Shown here: one piece after another, positions 1 to 11,400 of the stretch | Position numbering within the stretch: the first letter of the stretch is position 1 | Layout: each line of letters opens with the position of its first letter | Origin: Toxonevra muliebris | Lineage: Eukaryota > Arthropoda > Insecta > Diptera > Pallopteridae | Length of the DNA: 64,000 nucleotides | NCBI GenBank assembly: GCA_963691655.1 | Contig: OY829328.1 | Span: forward strand, 14,524,704-14,588,703 | Direction of reading: 5' to 3' | The notes under the pieces: model-generated | The model's input: the letters and a program-made list of their open reading frames with translations, nothing else | The model's database searches: none | What the model was told of the DNA's origin: nothing | Position numbers and translations under genes: made by a program

Positions 1-32
1 GATTGCAAATCTCGGAGAAAGTAAGCAAAATA

Positions 33-995
33 TAGGGTAAAAAGGGGAGCATTCGCCACTTTTTTTTTAAGTGTTGTCTAGGCTAAACTAATAGTTTTTT
101 TGAAAAATTATTTTTTAATTAGAAATTTACATTTATTAGCTTTCATCTGTTATCTTTATGAGTTGATTATCTTAATGATTTCTATTATTTTTTTGATGAT
201 TTTCCAATTAGTCCAAAATGGTGAAAGTGCCCCAGTCATGGGGTACATTCGTCAAGGGGGTGGGGTGCAACCGCCAAGGAATAAAATTCAAGGTTTTTGA
301 TAAAGTAATAGTTATTTTTTTTTTAATTTTTGTTCTTGTATATTACTATTACATATTATCAGTCATAATAAGTTTTACTTATTTTTAATTTATGAAAATT
401 TATTTATATCATAAAGTAACAAAAATAAAAATGATTCATTTTTAAAATATTTTGTTAAAAAATATAAGTTATTTATTAAAAAAATAAGCATTTGTATATA
501 TTTGTAAATAAAAGTGGATAGTACTGATCCAGAGGAATTTATTTAGATATGACTTAATTTAACATTATACTGTCTAAAATTCATATCATATGCCGTCGAA
601 ACCGCCCCATCCGCATTCTGATGAATGTGCCCCAGGAGCAACCACTTTCATAAAAACTTAATTTTTTGAAACTTTTTGAACATTTATAAAAAGAAACTAT
701 TGCTTATTCTTTAATTAAATAACACCGGAATAACATAGTTGAACAACTTTTTTCTCACTCAATAAATAAAAAAGTTATTACAAGATTTACTTACTATCTT
801 TGCAACCACCCGAAAAACACAAAAACACGTCTGCCCACGATCACTTACAAAGCTCAACTGTCAAAGTAGAAGGGATGAAAGATGATCGATAAAAGCACAA
901 ATTATAGATTGTTTCAATTATAAAACTTTCTTAAATTAGAAGATAAGGGGGGTGGCAAATGTGCCCCAGTGGCGAATGCTCCCCCTTCTACCCTA
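33..995. mobile_element. Non-autonomous DNA transposon with terminal inverted repeats
   Basis: The ends are inverted copies of each other. The left end (33-60) reads TAGGGTAAAAAGGGGAGCAT and on through ATTCGCCACT. The reverse complement of 968-995 reads TAGGGTAGAAGGGGGAGCAT and on through the same ATTCGCCACT. About 28 bp pair with two mismatches. The interior is AT-rich and has G/C-rich subterminal patches (GTGCCCCAG at 226, GTGCCCCAGG at 627). No transposase frame is visible. The target duplication is not clear, so the superfamily is open. It lies in the large left intron of the GDAP2 gene. Confidence 0.7.
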
Positions 996-1317
996 TGCAC
1001 AAATTATGTGCTCATCAAAGCATCTAAGACTTTGATTGACATACACATTGATGACTAATTTAGACATCAACATAAACAAGTATAAGTAGAATGCATGATT
1101 CATTAATACGAAATCTATAATTTGTGAATAAGGCATGAGCAATGTTAGATACAGACAAAGTTTTAACTTAAGTAAGTAGTTCAGAAGTGCATTAAGGGGT
1201 TATATACACTTGTTGTCGGGGAAAAAAGGGTATTTTCATTATTTTTTGTTTCCAAAGCGATACAATTTTATCAGAATAACACACCGTACATCTATTTGTT
1301 TTCATCGTCACGCTCTA

Positions 1318-1463
1318 AGTGAACGAAGGATCTTGTGAAATTTACATTTTTAAAAAAATGGAGATCATTTTTTGAAAATTCTTGATTTTCGTGGGTCTGG
1401 AAATTTGGTTTTGGTGTCCAGAAAAAAAAAAATTTGTTCCAAATAAAAATTCCTTCGTTCACT
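1318..1463. mobile_element. Short MITE-like inverted repeat element
   Basis: AGTGAACGAAGGA at 1318-1330 is exactly inverted at 1451-1463, giving a 146-bp unit with perfect 13-bp ends and an AT-rich core. There is no coding capacity. A target duplication was not found, so this could also be a chance or regulatory palindrome. Confidence 0.45.
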
Positions 1464-2672
1464 AAGAGGCTATTTCAGTTATAAACTAGTCAGTAAAAAT
1501 TAAGATCGATTGGTGAAATGGTTCTTGAGAAAAATTTCTCACCGCAACGGAACTTTTTGAAAATCAACATTTCGAGATAATCGCGTTTCAACTTTTGGCA
1601 TCTTGTTCAGGTAGTCGGAGTTGGCGCGCTTTTGACAGCTGTTACTTTAGCCCTAGTGCTCAGATCTTTATGAAATTTGGAGAATACTTTCTCAAGAGGA
1701 TGTACTCTGAAAAAATGCATTTTTGAAAGATAATAATAATTTAAATGGATATCCTGAAATATAAGTAAAACTTTAGCCCACAATGTCAATAATTTGACAC
1801 ACATTCAAACTATTCTGAAGACACATTTCGTTCTTTTTCTCAGTGGGGAAATGTTCTTCGATGAATTCGGCTCTAAAACATTCAAATACTCTATGCATAA
1901 ATAGTAAATACAAGCTTATTGATAGGATAGATAATATATTACTACTATTTTTTCCAATTTCAGCAGTGCTTTGTTGCTTTTTTTGTTTGTTTTTTTTTCT
2001 TGACAATTGCTTTATGTTAAATATTTTGAATTGGCTTTTTATTGCATTTAAATTTCTATAGTTCTTGAGAGAAGTAGAAGTAGAAGTTGCTTCAGCATCA
2101 GACAAATTCGTTATTCACTCATTGTAAACAGTACAAAATGGTAATTTACTTTAAAAACCATCCCCTGGAATTCGGGTTAAGTAAATCTATATCCACTCGT
2201 TTTTTTTTTTTTTTTTTTTGAAAGCTCACGGAGTAAATATACCCACAAAAAAAAAAAAAACAAATTATATTTTTTTGATAAAATGAATTGTGTATTGGTT
2301 TAACTTTTAAAGCACGTATTTTCACGTTTGCTTAACACATTTCTGGAGATAATTCTCAATATCAGATTAGGTTTATTTTTTTTTTTTTTTAAATACCTTT
2401 AGTTAAATTGCTCGTAGTTTCCATAATAATGTAATTAAAATTGCAATTAATGCAACAAACAACGAAAGAATTCGCTTACTTATTTAGCGTCTCGCTTTTG
2501 CGTTGTACACAGATTTAAAAGATTTTCTCAATTCTCAACTACACTTGGAAGTGTTCCTAAATTCATACTGAAGTCAATAATTATTTTTCGTTTTCACTAT
2601 AGAGTCAGAATGTTTAATTTAATCTTATCAAAGTAATATTATTTTGCTTTACAAAAATATAGGCGGATTTCT

Positions 2673-2695
2673 ACACACACACACACACACACACA
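2673..2695. repeat. (AC)n microsatellite
   Basis: About 11.5 uninterrupted AC units lie just downstream of the last visible GDAP2 exon, inside its intron. Confidence 0.95.
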
Positions 2696-2878
2696 GTCTT
2701 TGTTGACGTAGTCAATAACCTATTTATCAGTTTATCAGAGGGTAGAGAGCAGAAAAACGATTGTACAATTATTAAAAGACAAGAGAACAAACACTAGAAT
2801 AAAGGTTGTTCCAATACACAGTAAACTATAGATTCCCACACTTTCCGATCGTTTTGCATCATGTGCAGATAAACTCAC

Positions 2879-5800
2879 CGTGTCGCATCAAGACACTATG
2901 TTGTGGATTACGTATTATGCGAATTTGTCTGTCCGGATGTTGTGGTTCTCCAAATTCACCGCCAATATCTTTGGGCAGATGCCACTGTGCCATACGTTCT
3001 TCGAGATGATCGCGTGGAAAGTAGAGCGGTGCTAAAACGTCATATGTACCGATTTCAACCGGACTTACACACAATATCACAATTTGTGCTGTAAATTTAT
3101 CTAAAAATCGGCGAATTGTACCTGCAAAATAAAGAAATTTATTAATAAATTTAAAAATATTGCGTTAAAATTTATTTATTTTTATATTTACGCAACGCTA
3201 TGTGAGCAGCCAAATCTGCTGGAAAACTCTTCTGATTGGCACTTATATTGCATACAGCGATTGTACGAAGATTTAGTTCTTTAGCTTTACACAAAACATT
3301 TCTGTAAAAGTTGCAAAATGTAAAATGATTAAATACAAAAATATTTATTTTGAAATAAATCAATGGTAATATAATCCATTTAACGCAAATATGCCCAACG
3401 TCCTAAATGTAGTACACTTCAGAAATTTTATATTTTGATTGAATCAGAATCAAAGGTTTCTGAAGTGATTCACATATAGGACATTGGGTATATCTAGGTT
3501 AATTTTTTCTGGCAGGGTGACATGTTAAAACCCGTTCGTTTTCTTGATTATTAACGTAAAATTCCTCAATATGACGTCAAACATTTCTTGCCTTATCTGT
3601 TTTCAATCTAGAACAAAATACTGGTCAAAACCAATAAAAAAAACTTTTTCTTAATTTAACAAAAGCTAATAAAACTTATCTTGGAAGCTCTCCGATTACA
3701 CTGTGAAAATGTATTTCCGACTTGCATGTACCTGCATCAAAGTATTTCGCATTCAACATCGAACGATAGAACACTTTCATGATTTTAATCTATTTTAACC
3801 ACTTTTTATCAGGAAAGTTAGTCCGTTGTTTTAAATTTTTTAAATAAAATGTCGGTTTCGTGTGATTCGCATATTTTACAATTAAAATACTAAATTTAAC
3901 AGAGTGGTCATAGACTATTTAATTGAATACATTTGAGACATATGCACCAAAGGGGACGTATAATAGTTAGACATTACACTATCGTTATTTTTATTGGTAG
4001 ATATTTCCGATGATGCGCTAATTGATTCCAGTGCCAACAGCGAGCAAACTCCATGAACTCTACGTAGGCATGAGTTTTAAACGAACTACAACTTATAGAA
4101 ATTCATAATACTGCTGCTGCAGCTCCACATATTTAGTGCAGTCCAATTTTAATTAACTGATGGGATTTCGCATCCACTCAAGTTTATGAGTTTGATTTGT
4201 ACACGAATGGGTAGGACCTACAGTTTTATGCTGAATCCGAAATGCTAAGTGAAAGTATTTTCTTAGGCAATTTATACTTTTATAGGTTTGTCATTGCCAG
4301 GAAAATGGAGAAAAAGGCCATGTACAAAAATTTTTATTTTCTATTTTGAATTTTTTGACCGTGCCGAGTATCGAATCCAGACGACCTGCATAACAGTCTA
4401 GCACACTAATCACTACTCTATGCCGACCACAAAAAAGTTATAGCTCACTTTAAAATTTCAAAGCTAAACCTAGTGATTTCAGATTATATTAGGATACCTA
4501 AACTCTTCGGGGTGGGTTTAGAACGAAACTCAATTACTTTAGTGTTCGATGAGAAAGCGGCCAACCAACCATGATGCAAGTGCAAGTGAGTTTTCACTTC
4601 TTGTAACCAAATAAAAGTTAGTTGCCATATATTCCCTAAATCCGGTAAGGCACTGAATTGAAAAAAACCTTCCAAATCGAAGCGCTCTGAGCATTAATGG
4701 GTTAATAAAAATAATAGAATCAAGACGTTATTTTTTCGCAATTTTTTTTTTCTTTTATAGCTTGTATACATACTTATTAACGATCGACAAATTGATTTTA
4801 ATTCTATCTTCACATTTTCCACCCACTTTTTTTGTTTTTCAGAAATATAAAAAAAAATAATTTTTGTTGAAACTTTTCATAAATTAACTTATTTCTATTA
4901 CTTACAATAAAAAATTATCGAAACAAGGAAAACGGAATTGTTTTCACGGTTGATAGGTTTGTCATTGCCAGGAAAATGGAGAAAAAGGCCATGTACAAAA
5001 ATTTTTATTTTCTATTTTGAATTTTTTGACCGTGCCGAGTATCGAATCCAGACGACCTGCATAACAGTCTAGCACACTAATCACTACTCTATGCCGACCA
5101 CAAAAAAGTTATAGCTCACTTTAAAATTTCAAAGCTAAACCTGGTGATTTCAGATTATATTAGGATACCTAAACTCTTCGGGGTGGGTTTAGAACGAAAC
5201 TCAATTACTTTAGTGTTCGATGAGAAAGCGGCCAACCAACCATGATGCAAGTGCAAGTGAGTTTTCACTTCTTGTAACCAAATAAAAGTTAGTTGGAGGC
5301 TTAAGATATAATTTATAAGTTAAGGAAAATAAAGAAGGAAGGTCGGTAGACATCAGGCCCAGTTTAGTAGGTTTTGAACAGTGGGGATTATCTATAGAAA
5401 TAATTATTTAATTCCAATTTTCTTCATCAGGACGTTGCGATCAAAAGTTATGGAAAATGGTGATTCACTGCCAATGTTAAAAAATATACAAAAATCGGAA
5501 CTTTTCGCTAATTTCGTCACTAAACACTTTTGCCTCCTTATTATTGCAATCTGCTTCCTTCACAATCTAGTTATTGCACAATTTCTCTATGAAACTAATT
5601 AATTAATTCGCAAATTTCTCTAACTATCTTCTTTAATATTTAATGCCAGGAAAGTAATCACAGAATATCATAAAGTTGCATAATACAGCAGATTTGAATT
5701 AAATTATAATAATAACCTGTAACAGCAATGCAAAGTGTTTTCTGCGGCGGTTTTAAACTTTTCCTTATATGCTGGTGCAACAGTATGTAAAATATATTTA

Positions 5801-6460
5801 GCTGGTAAATTATAACCGTGAGTAACACGAACTTCACCAGTTCGACAATCTGCAAAATAAAAAATAAGTAATTTAGTAAATTTCTTTGGCCACACACATA
5901 TTTACAAATTTAACCTCTAATATTGTTTGTTAGTTCCTCTTTCAATTGATTACCAGCAACTGCAATAATCCGATCCGATATTGGATTACTTTCAGTCAGT
6001 GTCTCATCGCTAGTATTTGTGATGGCATCAACTTCAAGTGTTGTTATATCACCATCCCTAAGGAAAATGGAAAGGCATGTTTATATAAATTAAAGTGTTT
6101 TCAATTCAATAAATTACTATGAATATGCACTTACCAAATCAGAAAACGATTATTGATATCTCTGGAGAGTGGAAATGGTGTACAATTGTGACGCGGTCCA
6201 CTCATTGAACTAAGGGTGGAATAATCTGTTATTGGCAGTCTTGTATCGGTCTTTTCTGAACCACCCCAGGACGATAGAGAACCCAATTTAATTTTCTGCA
6301 ATTAGAAAAAAAGGAAATTTTTAAGCATTATTTATTTATGTGTGCATATAGTTCATGTTAAGAAAAACGAAAAGGTTAATTGAACGTCAACTGTCAAACT
6401 TACGCAAAATGTCGAATTTGTCGACTCGCAATCTTCATTTGAATTCGAATCAAATCGCAT
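2879..6460 (-). CDS. Gdap2: GDAP2 orthologue, macro-domain half (partial, six coding exons)
   Basis: This is the 5' part of the ganglioside-induced differentiation-associated protein 2 gene. Coding exons, in transcription order, are 6464-6404 (ATG at 6460-6458), 6295-6135, 6057-5915, 5849-5717, 3301-3192 and 3121-2879. Every intron has GT and AG ends and all phases agree, giving 282 codons plus one base. The protein begins MRFDSNSNEDCESTNSTFC. The macro domain runs from about residue 55 to 230, with the landmarks DGDITTLEVDAITNTSDE (from residue 74), DCRTGEVRVTHGYNLPAKYI (from 121) and APLYFPRDHLEE in the last exon. This order matches vertebrate GDAP2. GDAP2 proteins follow the macro domain with a CRAL-TRIO lipid-binding domain; that part is absent here. 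The last exon ends in a clean donor (CACG|GTGAGT), so the gene continues past the left edge. The acceptor just before the ATG implies an upstream noncoding exon. A possible donor (GC|GTAAGC) is at 7371-7366, but this is unproven. The biochemical activity of insect GDAP2 is not established here. Confidence 0.93.
3389..3493. mobile_element. Palindromic MITE in Gdap2 intron
   Basis: The 105-bp unit is almost a perfect hairpin. ATATGCCCAACGTCCTAAAT at the left pairs with ATATACCCAATGTCCTATAT read from the right, and the pairing continues through CACTTCAGAAA on both arms. There is no coding capacity. It lies between the exons at 3301-3192 and 5849-5717. Confidence 0.7.
4105..4443 (-). mobile_element. 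tRNA-derived SINE, minus orientation
   Basis: Read on the minus strand, the head (4443-4370) has an A-box-like TAGTGATTAGTG and a B-box-like GGATTCGATAC. It is followed by a body containing GGATTCAGCATAAAACTGTA and a tail ending in GCAGCAGCAG. The copy at 14012-14270 has the same head, body and order on the plus strand, which defines the family. Its head and first body segment lie inside the duplicated block 4282-4624. Confidence 0.7.
4282..4624. repeat. Direct repeat A, copy 1 (343 bp)
   Basis: This block is repeated at 4953-5295, offset by 671 bp. By eye it has one substitution (CCTAGTGA here, CCTGGTGA in copy 2) and no indel. It includes the SINE head plus its 5' flank. The two copies are separated by an inverted copy of distant sequence (4622-4955). 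Confidence 0.9.
4622..4955 (-). repeat. Inverted repeat B, left arm (334 bp)
   Basis: This arm is the reverse complement of 7478-7811. Paired coordinates add to 12433 at both ends, so there is no net length change, and I saw no mismatch by eye. The arm sits exactly at the joint between the two copies of direct repeat A. It overlaps them by TTG (4622-4624) and ATA (4953-4955). Confidence 0.9.
4953..5295. repeat. Direct repeat A, copy 2 (343 bp)
   Basis: Second copy of the block at 4282-4624, differing by one base by eye. It continues into unique sequence (GGAGGCTTAAG), while copy 1 continues into the inverted B arm. Confidence 0.9.
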
Positions 6461-7179
6461 GTCTCTGCAAATGAAAAAAAAAAAAAATATTAACTGCATT
6501 AGTTTTAAATTTTACTTGCTCAAAACAATCTATATAATTTGCTATTTCGTAATTGATTCGTCAATACATACTCTAGAGGTACAAATAGGAATTTGAGTTT
6601 CGTCGTTTATTCTACATTTTGTATGAAAAACGAATTGAATGCGCCTATGTGTATTACATTAGGGTGATTAAGGTCTTATCTGGTATTTCAACATCTAATA
6701 AAAATTGCCATAATGTTGAATACTATAGTAGCTAATGAAACAACTTGATATAATTTTAGTTGCAGAATGAATGAGATAAGTATGTGTTTTGTGGAATCAT
6801 CATGAATATTTTATCAAATGAACACAATTTTTTTAGTTAATTGTTTAAATGCTCTTAATGGGATTGCAAAGATTAACTTTTGTGAATGAATCAGTTTATA
6901 ATAATTAAGTACTCGGAAATTATAAAACTTTAATTATCCAACGCTGAGTTGGCGCCAATGTAGAACTGTATTTAATATCAATGTGCATAATGGCATTGTC
7001 CTTTTTTTTTAAGTCAAACTTTTTTACGCGTGTTAGGTAGGGGTAAAACAACACATTACTATGTAATATAATAAGCCACATAAACTGGTGGAGAACGAAA
7101 TGCTGGAAATGGCCGAACATGTGTGAACACTTGGTTTGAACAATTGTTAGCAAAGCATTTAGAAATTTAGTATGTGCAC

Positions 7180-7477
7180 CAGCTTATACACAATACAACT
7201 TGCATCCAACCACATGCTGTGTCGAACTTGTTGTATCGCCGATGGTGAACTGTGTGACTGTTCACACGGTCACCTGATTGAAAGAGAGATATAGAAAACA
7301 CAGGTAGTAAGGAAGAGATAGAAACTCCTATTTTTTCTACCTCTCTCTTTCAGATAGGCGTTCATGCTTACGCCTACAACGTCAAATATATTGGCTGCAA
7401 CACGACGACAATTGCCACAAGCTTCGACTTCAATCTACTTCTATTTTAACTTGCGGCAGAATGAAATGTAAAAAAAT
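7180..7477 (-). promoter_or_regulatory. Candidate Gdap2 promoter or 5' exon region
   Basis: This stretch is richer in G and C than its surroundings and carries GAGA/CTCTCT tracts (7279-7290 and 7339-7352). On the minus strand it contains a donor-like GC|GTAAGC (intron starting at 7371) that could feed the acceptor before the first coding exon at 6464. No transcription start motif is convincing. Low confidence. Confidence 0.25.
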
Positions 7478-7811
7478 TATCAACCGTGAAAACAATTCCG
7501 TTTTCCTTGTTTCGATAATTTTTTATTGTAAGTAATAGAAATAAGTTAATTTATGAAAAGTTTCAACAAAAATTATTTTTTTTTATATTTCTGAAAAACA
7601 AAAAAAGTGGGTGGAAAATGTGAAGATAGAATTAAAATCAATTTGTCGATCGTTAATAAGTATGTATACAAGCTATAAAAGAAAAAAAAAATTGCGAAAA
7701 AATAACGTCTTGATTCTATTATTTTTATTAACCCATTAATGCTCAGAGCGCTTCGATTTGGAAGGTTTTTTTCAATTCAGTGCCTTACCGGATTTAGGGA
7801 ATATATGGCAA
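7478..7811 (+). repeat. Inverted repeat B, right arm (probable source copy)
   Basis: Same sequence as 4622-4955 in the opposite orientation. It is probably the original, because both flanks are unique here, whereas the left copy is bounded by a duplication. I do not recognise the B sequence itself. It contains poly-A/T stretches and no gene. It lies upstream of the Gdap2 start codon. Confidence 0.9.
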
Positions 7812-8204
7812 TCTCACCCCGATTCCGCGCTATTTTTGCGCATGATCTATAGATTCCTAAATTTGATTTTGGACACGAAGAGGAAAAATATGGCGGTTTT
7901 AAATAAAAATATGGGAGAAAAAGAGACCGATCTCCACATTATACACAAAAGTGCATAAATGTCTTGAAGTTTTAGGATAAATGTTTGTTTCCGAATTTCT
8001 TTGATCTCAACGAAGGGCATAATTTTGATAACTCATTAACTTGCCATAGGACCAGTATTCTTCAATCAAATTTTTGACAGTTCTGATATTTTTTTTTTTG
8101 ATGCGTTCCTGGTGAAACTAGTGAGATTGTGAAAAATTTAATATCAATCGCCGATTTGTTCAGCGAAAAGTTGCAAGATATTAGAAAAGTGGTTAAGTTA
8201 AGAT

Positions 8205-8919
8205 AAAGAAGAAACCGGACAACTGCGGTGATCAAAAAAGTGCGTGATTGAGTTCGCAGAAATCGAGAAGTATCAACAAGAAAACTCGGAAAAGATCTCA
8301 ACATGAGCCAACATTCTGCCCATTTAATTGTAAAAAAGGATCTGGGACTAAAGGCTTATAAAAAAACGGATTCCTAGTCTCACGCCAAACACCGACAGAT
8401 GAACAATTGAGGGCGAAAATATGTGGGGTGCTTCTTCGCCAGCATGCCAGCGGCGAAATAAATTTTTTCCGCAGAACAATAGACTGTGCAAAAAGTATGT
8501 TTGATCTTCCTGCAACAAGCCCAGGGGTGGAATGGTTCCAAAATGCTTCTTCCGTCATGGTTTGGGGAGCCATTTCCAAAAGAGGCAAGCTTCCACTTCT
8601 GTTTATCGACAAAGGTATGAAAATCAATGCGAAATACTATTAGCATGAAGATCTCGTCAAGCATTTGATTCCTCATGCTATGCAAGAATGGCCCTCATCT
8701 TCGCTGGACTTAAATCTCTTGGACTTTTACATTTGGGGTTACATGATGGGAAAATTAAAGAATGTGAAAAATATGAACCTTGAGTCTTTCAAGCGGCATT
8801 TGCCAAACATATGGGAACAATTCCCCGATGATGTCCTGCGTGCCGCCTGCGCTAGCTTTGCTAAACATTTGAAAGCCATGAAAAAATTAATAGACGGAAG
8901 ATTCCAGTTGTCTCATTAA
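8205..8919 (+). pseudogene. Degenerate Tc1/mariner-superfamily transposase
   Basis: Fragments in shifted frames line up with an IS630-Tc1-mariner transposase. First comes a helix-turn-helix piece (about 8255-8370, with VSTRKLGKDLNMSQHSAHLI). Next is the core frame 8407-8643, with SSVMVWGAISKRGKLPLLFI, where VWG marks the region of the first catalytic Asp in this family. Then comes 8665-8919, with EWPSSSLDLNLLDFYIWGYM and a C-terminal helix region. The segment that should hold the second catalytic Asp and its FQQD-type motif is missing between HLIPHAM and QEWPSSS, so an internal deletion is likely. Stops and frameshifts make it inactive. Its terminal repeats were not found. Confidence 0.75.
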
Positions 8920-9004
8920 ATATGAAAGAAAATTCTTAAATACAAACTTCAGCTTAAAAATTTAATTCAGTTTTTCTTTATTTACAAAAATGGTTCACGC
9001 TGTA

Positions 9005-10845
9005 TATGCATATTTTGTAAAATAACTATATATTTGTCATTCAAACGTAATATCGATTTCATGATTACGTGGATAATTTAGATTATACTGGTATAAACTA
9101 ATTTAATACCAGCTAAATTCAAATTAATCTAAATCTTCTTTATTCAATTCACAAAACAAAATTTAATTTGAAATTAAATTCAAGTGGATTATTCCTAGTT
9201 GACAATTTGTGAAGACTTTACCAATAAAAATACATGAGTTCAAATAGATTTCGACAATTATTTTAACATTGTTTATTTGAAGGAGAAAGGTATATAGAAA
9301 ATTTAATACTTATTTAGACCCACTTCCTATATTTTTAATTGCGACAGCTCAATTCGTTCAATTTACATGCGAAATTAGTTTGAAATACAAAAAGTGGTTG
9401 CAGGTTTCTTAGCCTTTTGGCTAAGCTTGGAAAATTTGGTTGCTAGCAAGTTTTTGAGCTGTTGAAATTATCAAGTTAGAATATAATACTATTAGGAAAA
9501 TGTTGGGAATACACGAGATGACTAAGAGTTATGCCTCTAACTAATTCTACCCTGAAAGCCAGGTAAGCTCAAAAATTGTCATAAAGTATATTTCTTACAA
9601 TTTGAATTCAAGATACTGTCACAAAACTTAACCTTAAAAAGGCAACACTTTTTTTATCTACGTAAATAGCAACAATATTAAACAGAAAAAATCAATCTTA
9701 GCTTTTATAAAATCACTTATTTACCTCAAGTATCAAGTAGTGGGATGACTGGTCACCCCCGTTGCCTTTCTAAGGTTAACTGGGTTTCGGAAATAGCAAG
9801 CACCTATATTAATATTTTCAGTGTATATGAGCAAATCTTGTTTATATTCCACATTCGATTATGAAGGATATTTCCTGTTTAGCTTTTTTTTTACTTGCAA
9901 TAATTAAATACGTAAATAACGACGATAGTAATCATATTGATACTTGTAACTGTGACTCCATTCTTTATTTTGCGACTGCAAAGCGAATCAATTCTGGTTT
10001 ACGCAAAAGACAAAACTTACAACGGGTTTATTGCTTAGCCCAAATAAAACCGGATTCTACAAGCTCTTCAACTTATTGTCAGTTAAAAATTGTTTTAAGC
10101 AATTAACTGTTTTGGCACGTAAACTGATGCAAACATATGAGATATTGTAAAGAGTATCAGAATACGTGGGTTCGAATATGCCACATACAATCTCTTTCCC
10201 GTATACGAGTTCATAAATATACATACATGTTTGTACATTTGCTAAACATTTAGATAATAAAGTATTTGACACCTTTTTTGAGACTCTTACTCATCTTTAT
10301 ACAGCATTGTCATTTTCATGAATATTCATTGTAATAAAACTAAACACTTTTATTTTTGCTCATGTTATGAGCGTAAGCAATATGTTTGCTGTTTGTTTGC
10401 TAACATGACAAAATTTTGTTTTATCTTTAATGTACATTGTATGTAGTAAATATGTACTACAGTTCATAAGTTAGCAGTTATGCAGAGAACTTTATTTATT
10501 TTTATCCCTTTAATCCACTTTGCATTTGAGATGAAGTTCTGAAATATTTATAACTTTTAAACAATGATACATGAAATATTAATAGCATTTGCTTTGGAAA
10601 AATTCAACTTATGGAATAAATTCGATTTGGAATATCTTGAAAATAGTTAAAGAGATGACAAACTTACAGATAAGTGGTTATATAAAGTCAAGACATTGCC
10701 GAAATTTCTGAAATCATGCTTATATCTATCACTTTTAATTTCTTATCTAATTTCATCTAATATTCAGTTAAACCGAACAAAATCATTAAGGAAATATTTA
10801 ATTGCTTAATATTAAGATTATAAATTAAGATTTATTGTAGAACAA
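9005..10845. other. AT-rich non-coding stretch
   Basis: No recognisable gene. The only notable short motif is at 9406-9425, which resembles the 5' hairpin of U2 snRNA but is not followed by the rest of U2. Confidence 0.5.
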
Positions 10846-10849
10846 ATTA

Positions 10850-11400
10850 GCGAATGGCGATCGTCTTTTTAACTCACATTTGTTGAGTATAGTGCAGCAG
10901 CTTTCGACAATGATCGTCAGGATAATATCTGAAACTTTTTTATCAACAGAGGAATTCACTCAAAGCTTGCAGCTTTCTTTTAAACCTAGAGCAATGGATT
11001 CAGTTGCAAGATCGATGACAACAGTATCAGGCATACGCCCGATTCTTTTTCTTTTAGCAATCAATGATGCACATCGCTCCACCATTGAAGGAAAAAATAG
11101 GCGTTTATTGGAATTTCTACGAAAACTTTGAAGATCTCGTTTTCTCCAATGACATATGATTGCTGTTGGTTAAGCACTCAGCCTTACAAGTTAAAATAAA
11201 TGAGCTACAAAAGAAATTTACAGAAAAAAAATGCCCAAAATGAATGCAAATACAACATCTTCATCAGACTCTACACACCGCAAAACGAGCCAATAGAAAA
11301 CTATCGTGGAAGTATAATATATGGAGAGGACAACGTCGAAAAATATCTTCTCAACAGAATTCATTAAGGATGTAGTCTGATGTTCCGGCATAATTTTCAA
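10850..11400 (+). pseudogene. Reverse-transcriptase fragment, RTE-like
   Basis: The frame 10880-11131 reads like the fingers and palm of an RTE or related non-LTR reverse transcriptase: an IVRIISETF start, VSGIRPILFLLAINDAHRST (the GVRQGCxLSPxLFLL region, decayed) and GKNR. After a frameshift it continues with FEDLVFSNDI, where the YADD/FADD catalytic pair has become FSND, and then LQVKINELQKKF. It is decayed and inactive. The ends are not defined. The call rests on motif order, not on a search. Confidence 0.55.

Larger units (their letters stand above)
1..2878. other. Left-edge intron of Gdap2
   Basis: Intron downstream of the 3121-2879 exon, running off the left edge. It holds the transposon at 33-995, the small inverted repeat at 1318-1463, poly-T runs near 2200 and 2380, and the AC microsatellite. 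I found no further exon of the gene on the minus strand. The short open frames here look like chance. Confidence 0.7.

Noticed and set aside
2806..3094. Plus-strand frames over the last visible Gdap2 exon
   Set aside because: Antisense shadows of the macro-domain exon, which is supported by homology and splice phase.
9406..9425. TTCTTAGCCTTTTGGCTAAG resembles the 5' hairpin of U2 snRNA
   Set aside because: Only about 20 bases match; the branch-site recognition sequence and Sm site of U2 do not follow. At most it is a tiny pseudogene fragment or a chance hairpin.
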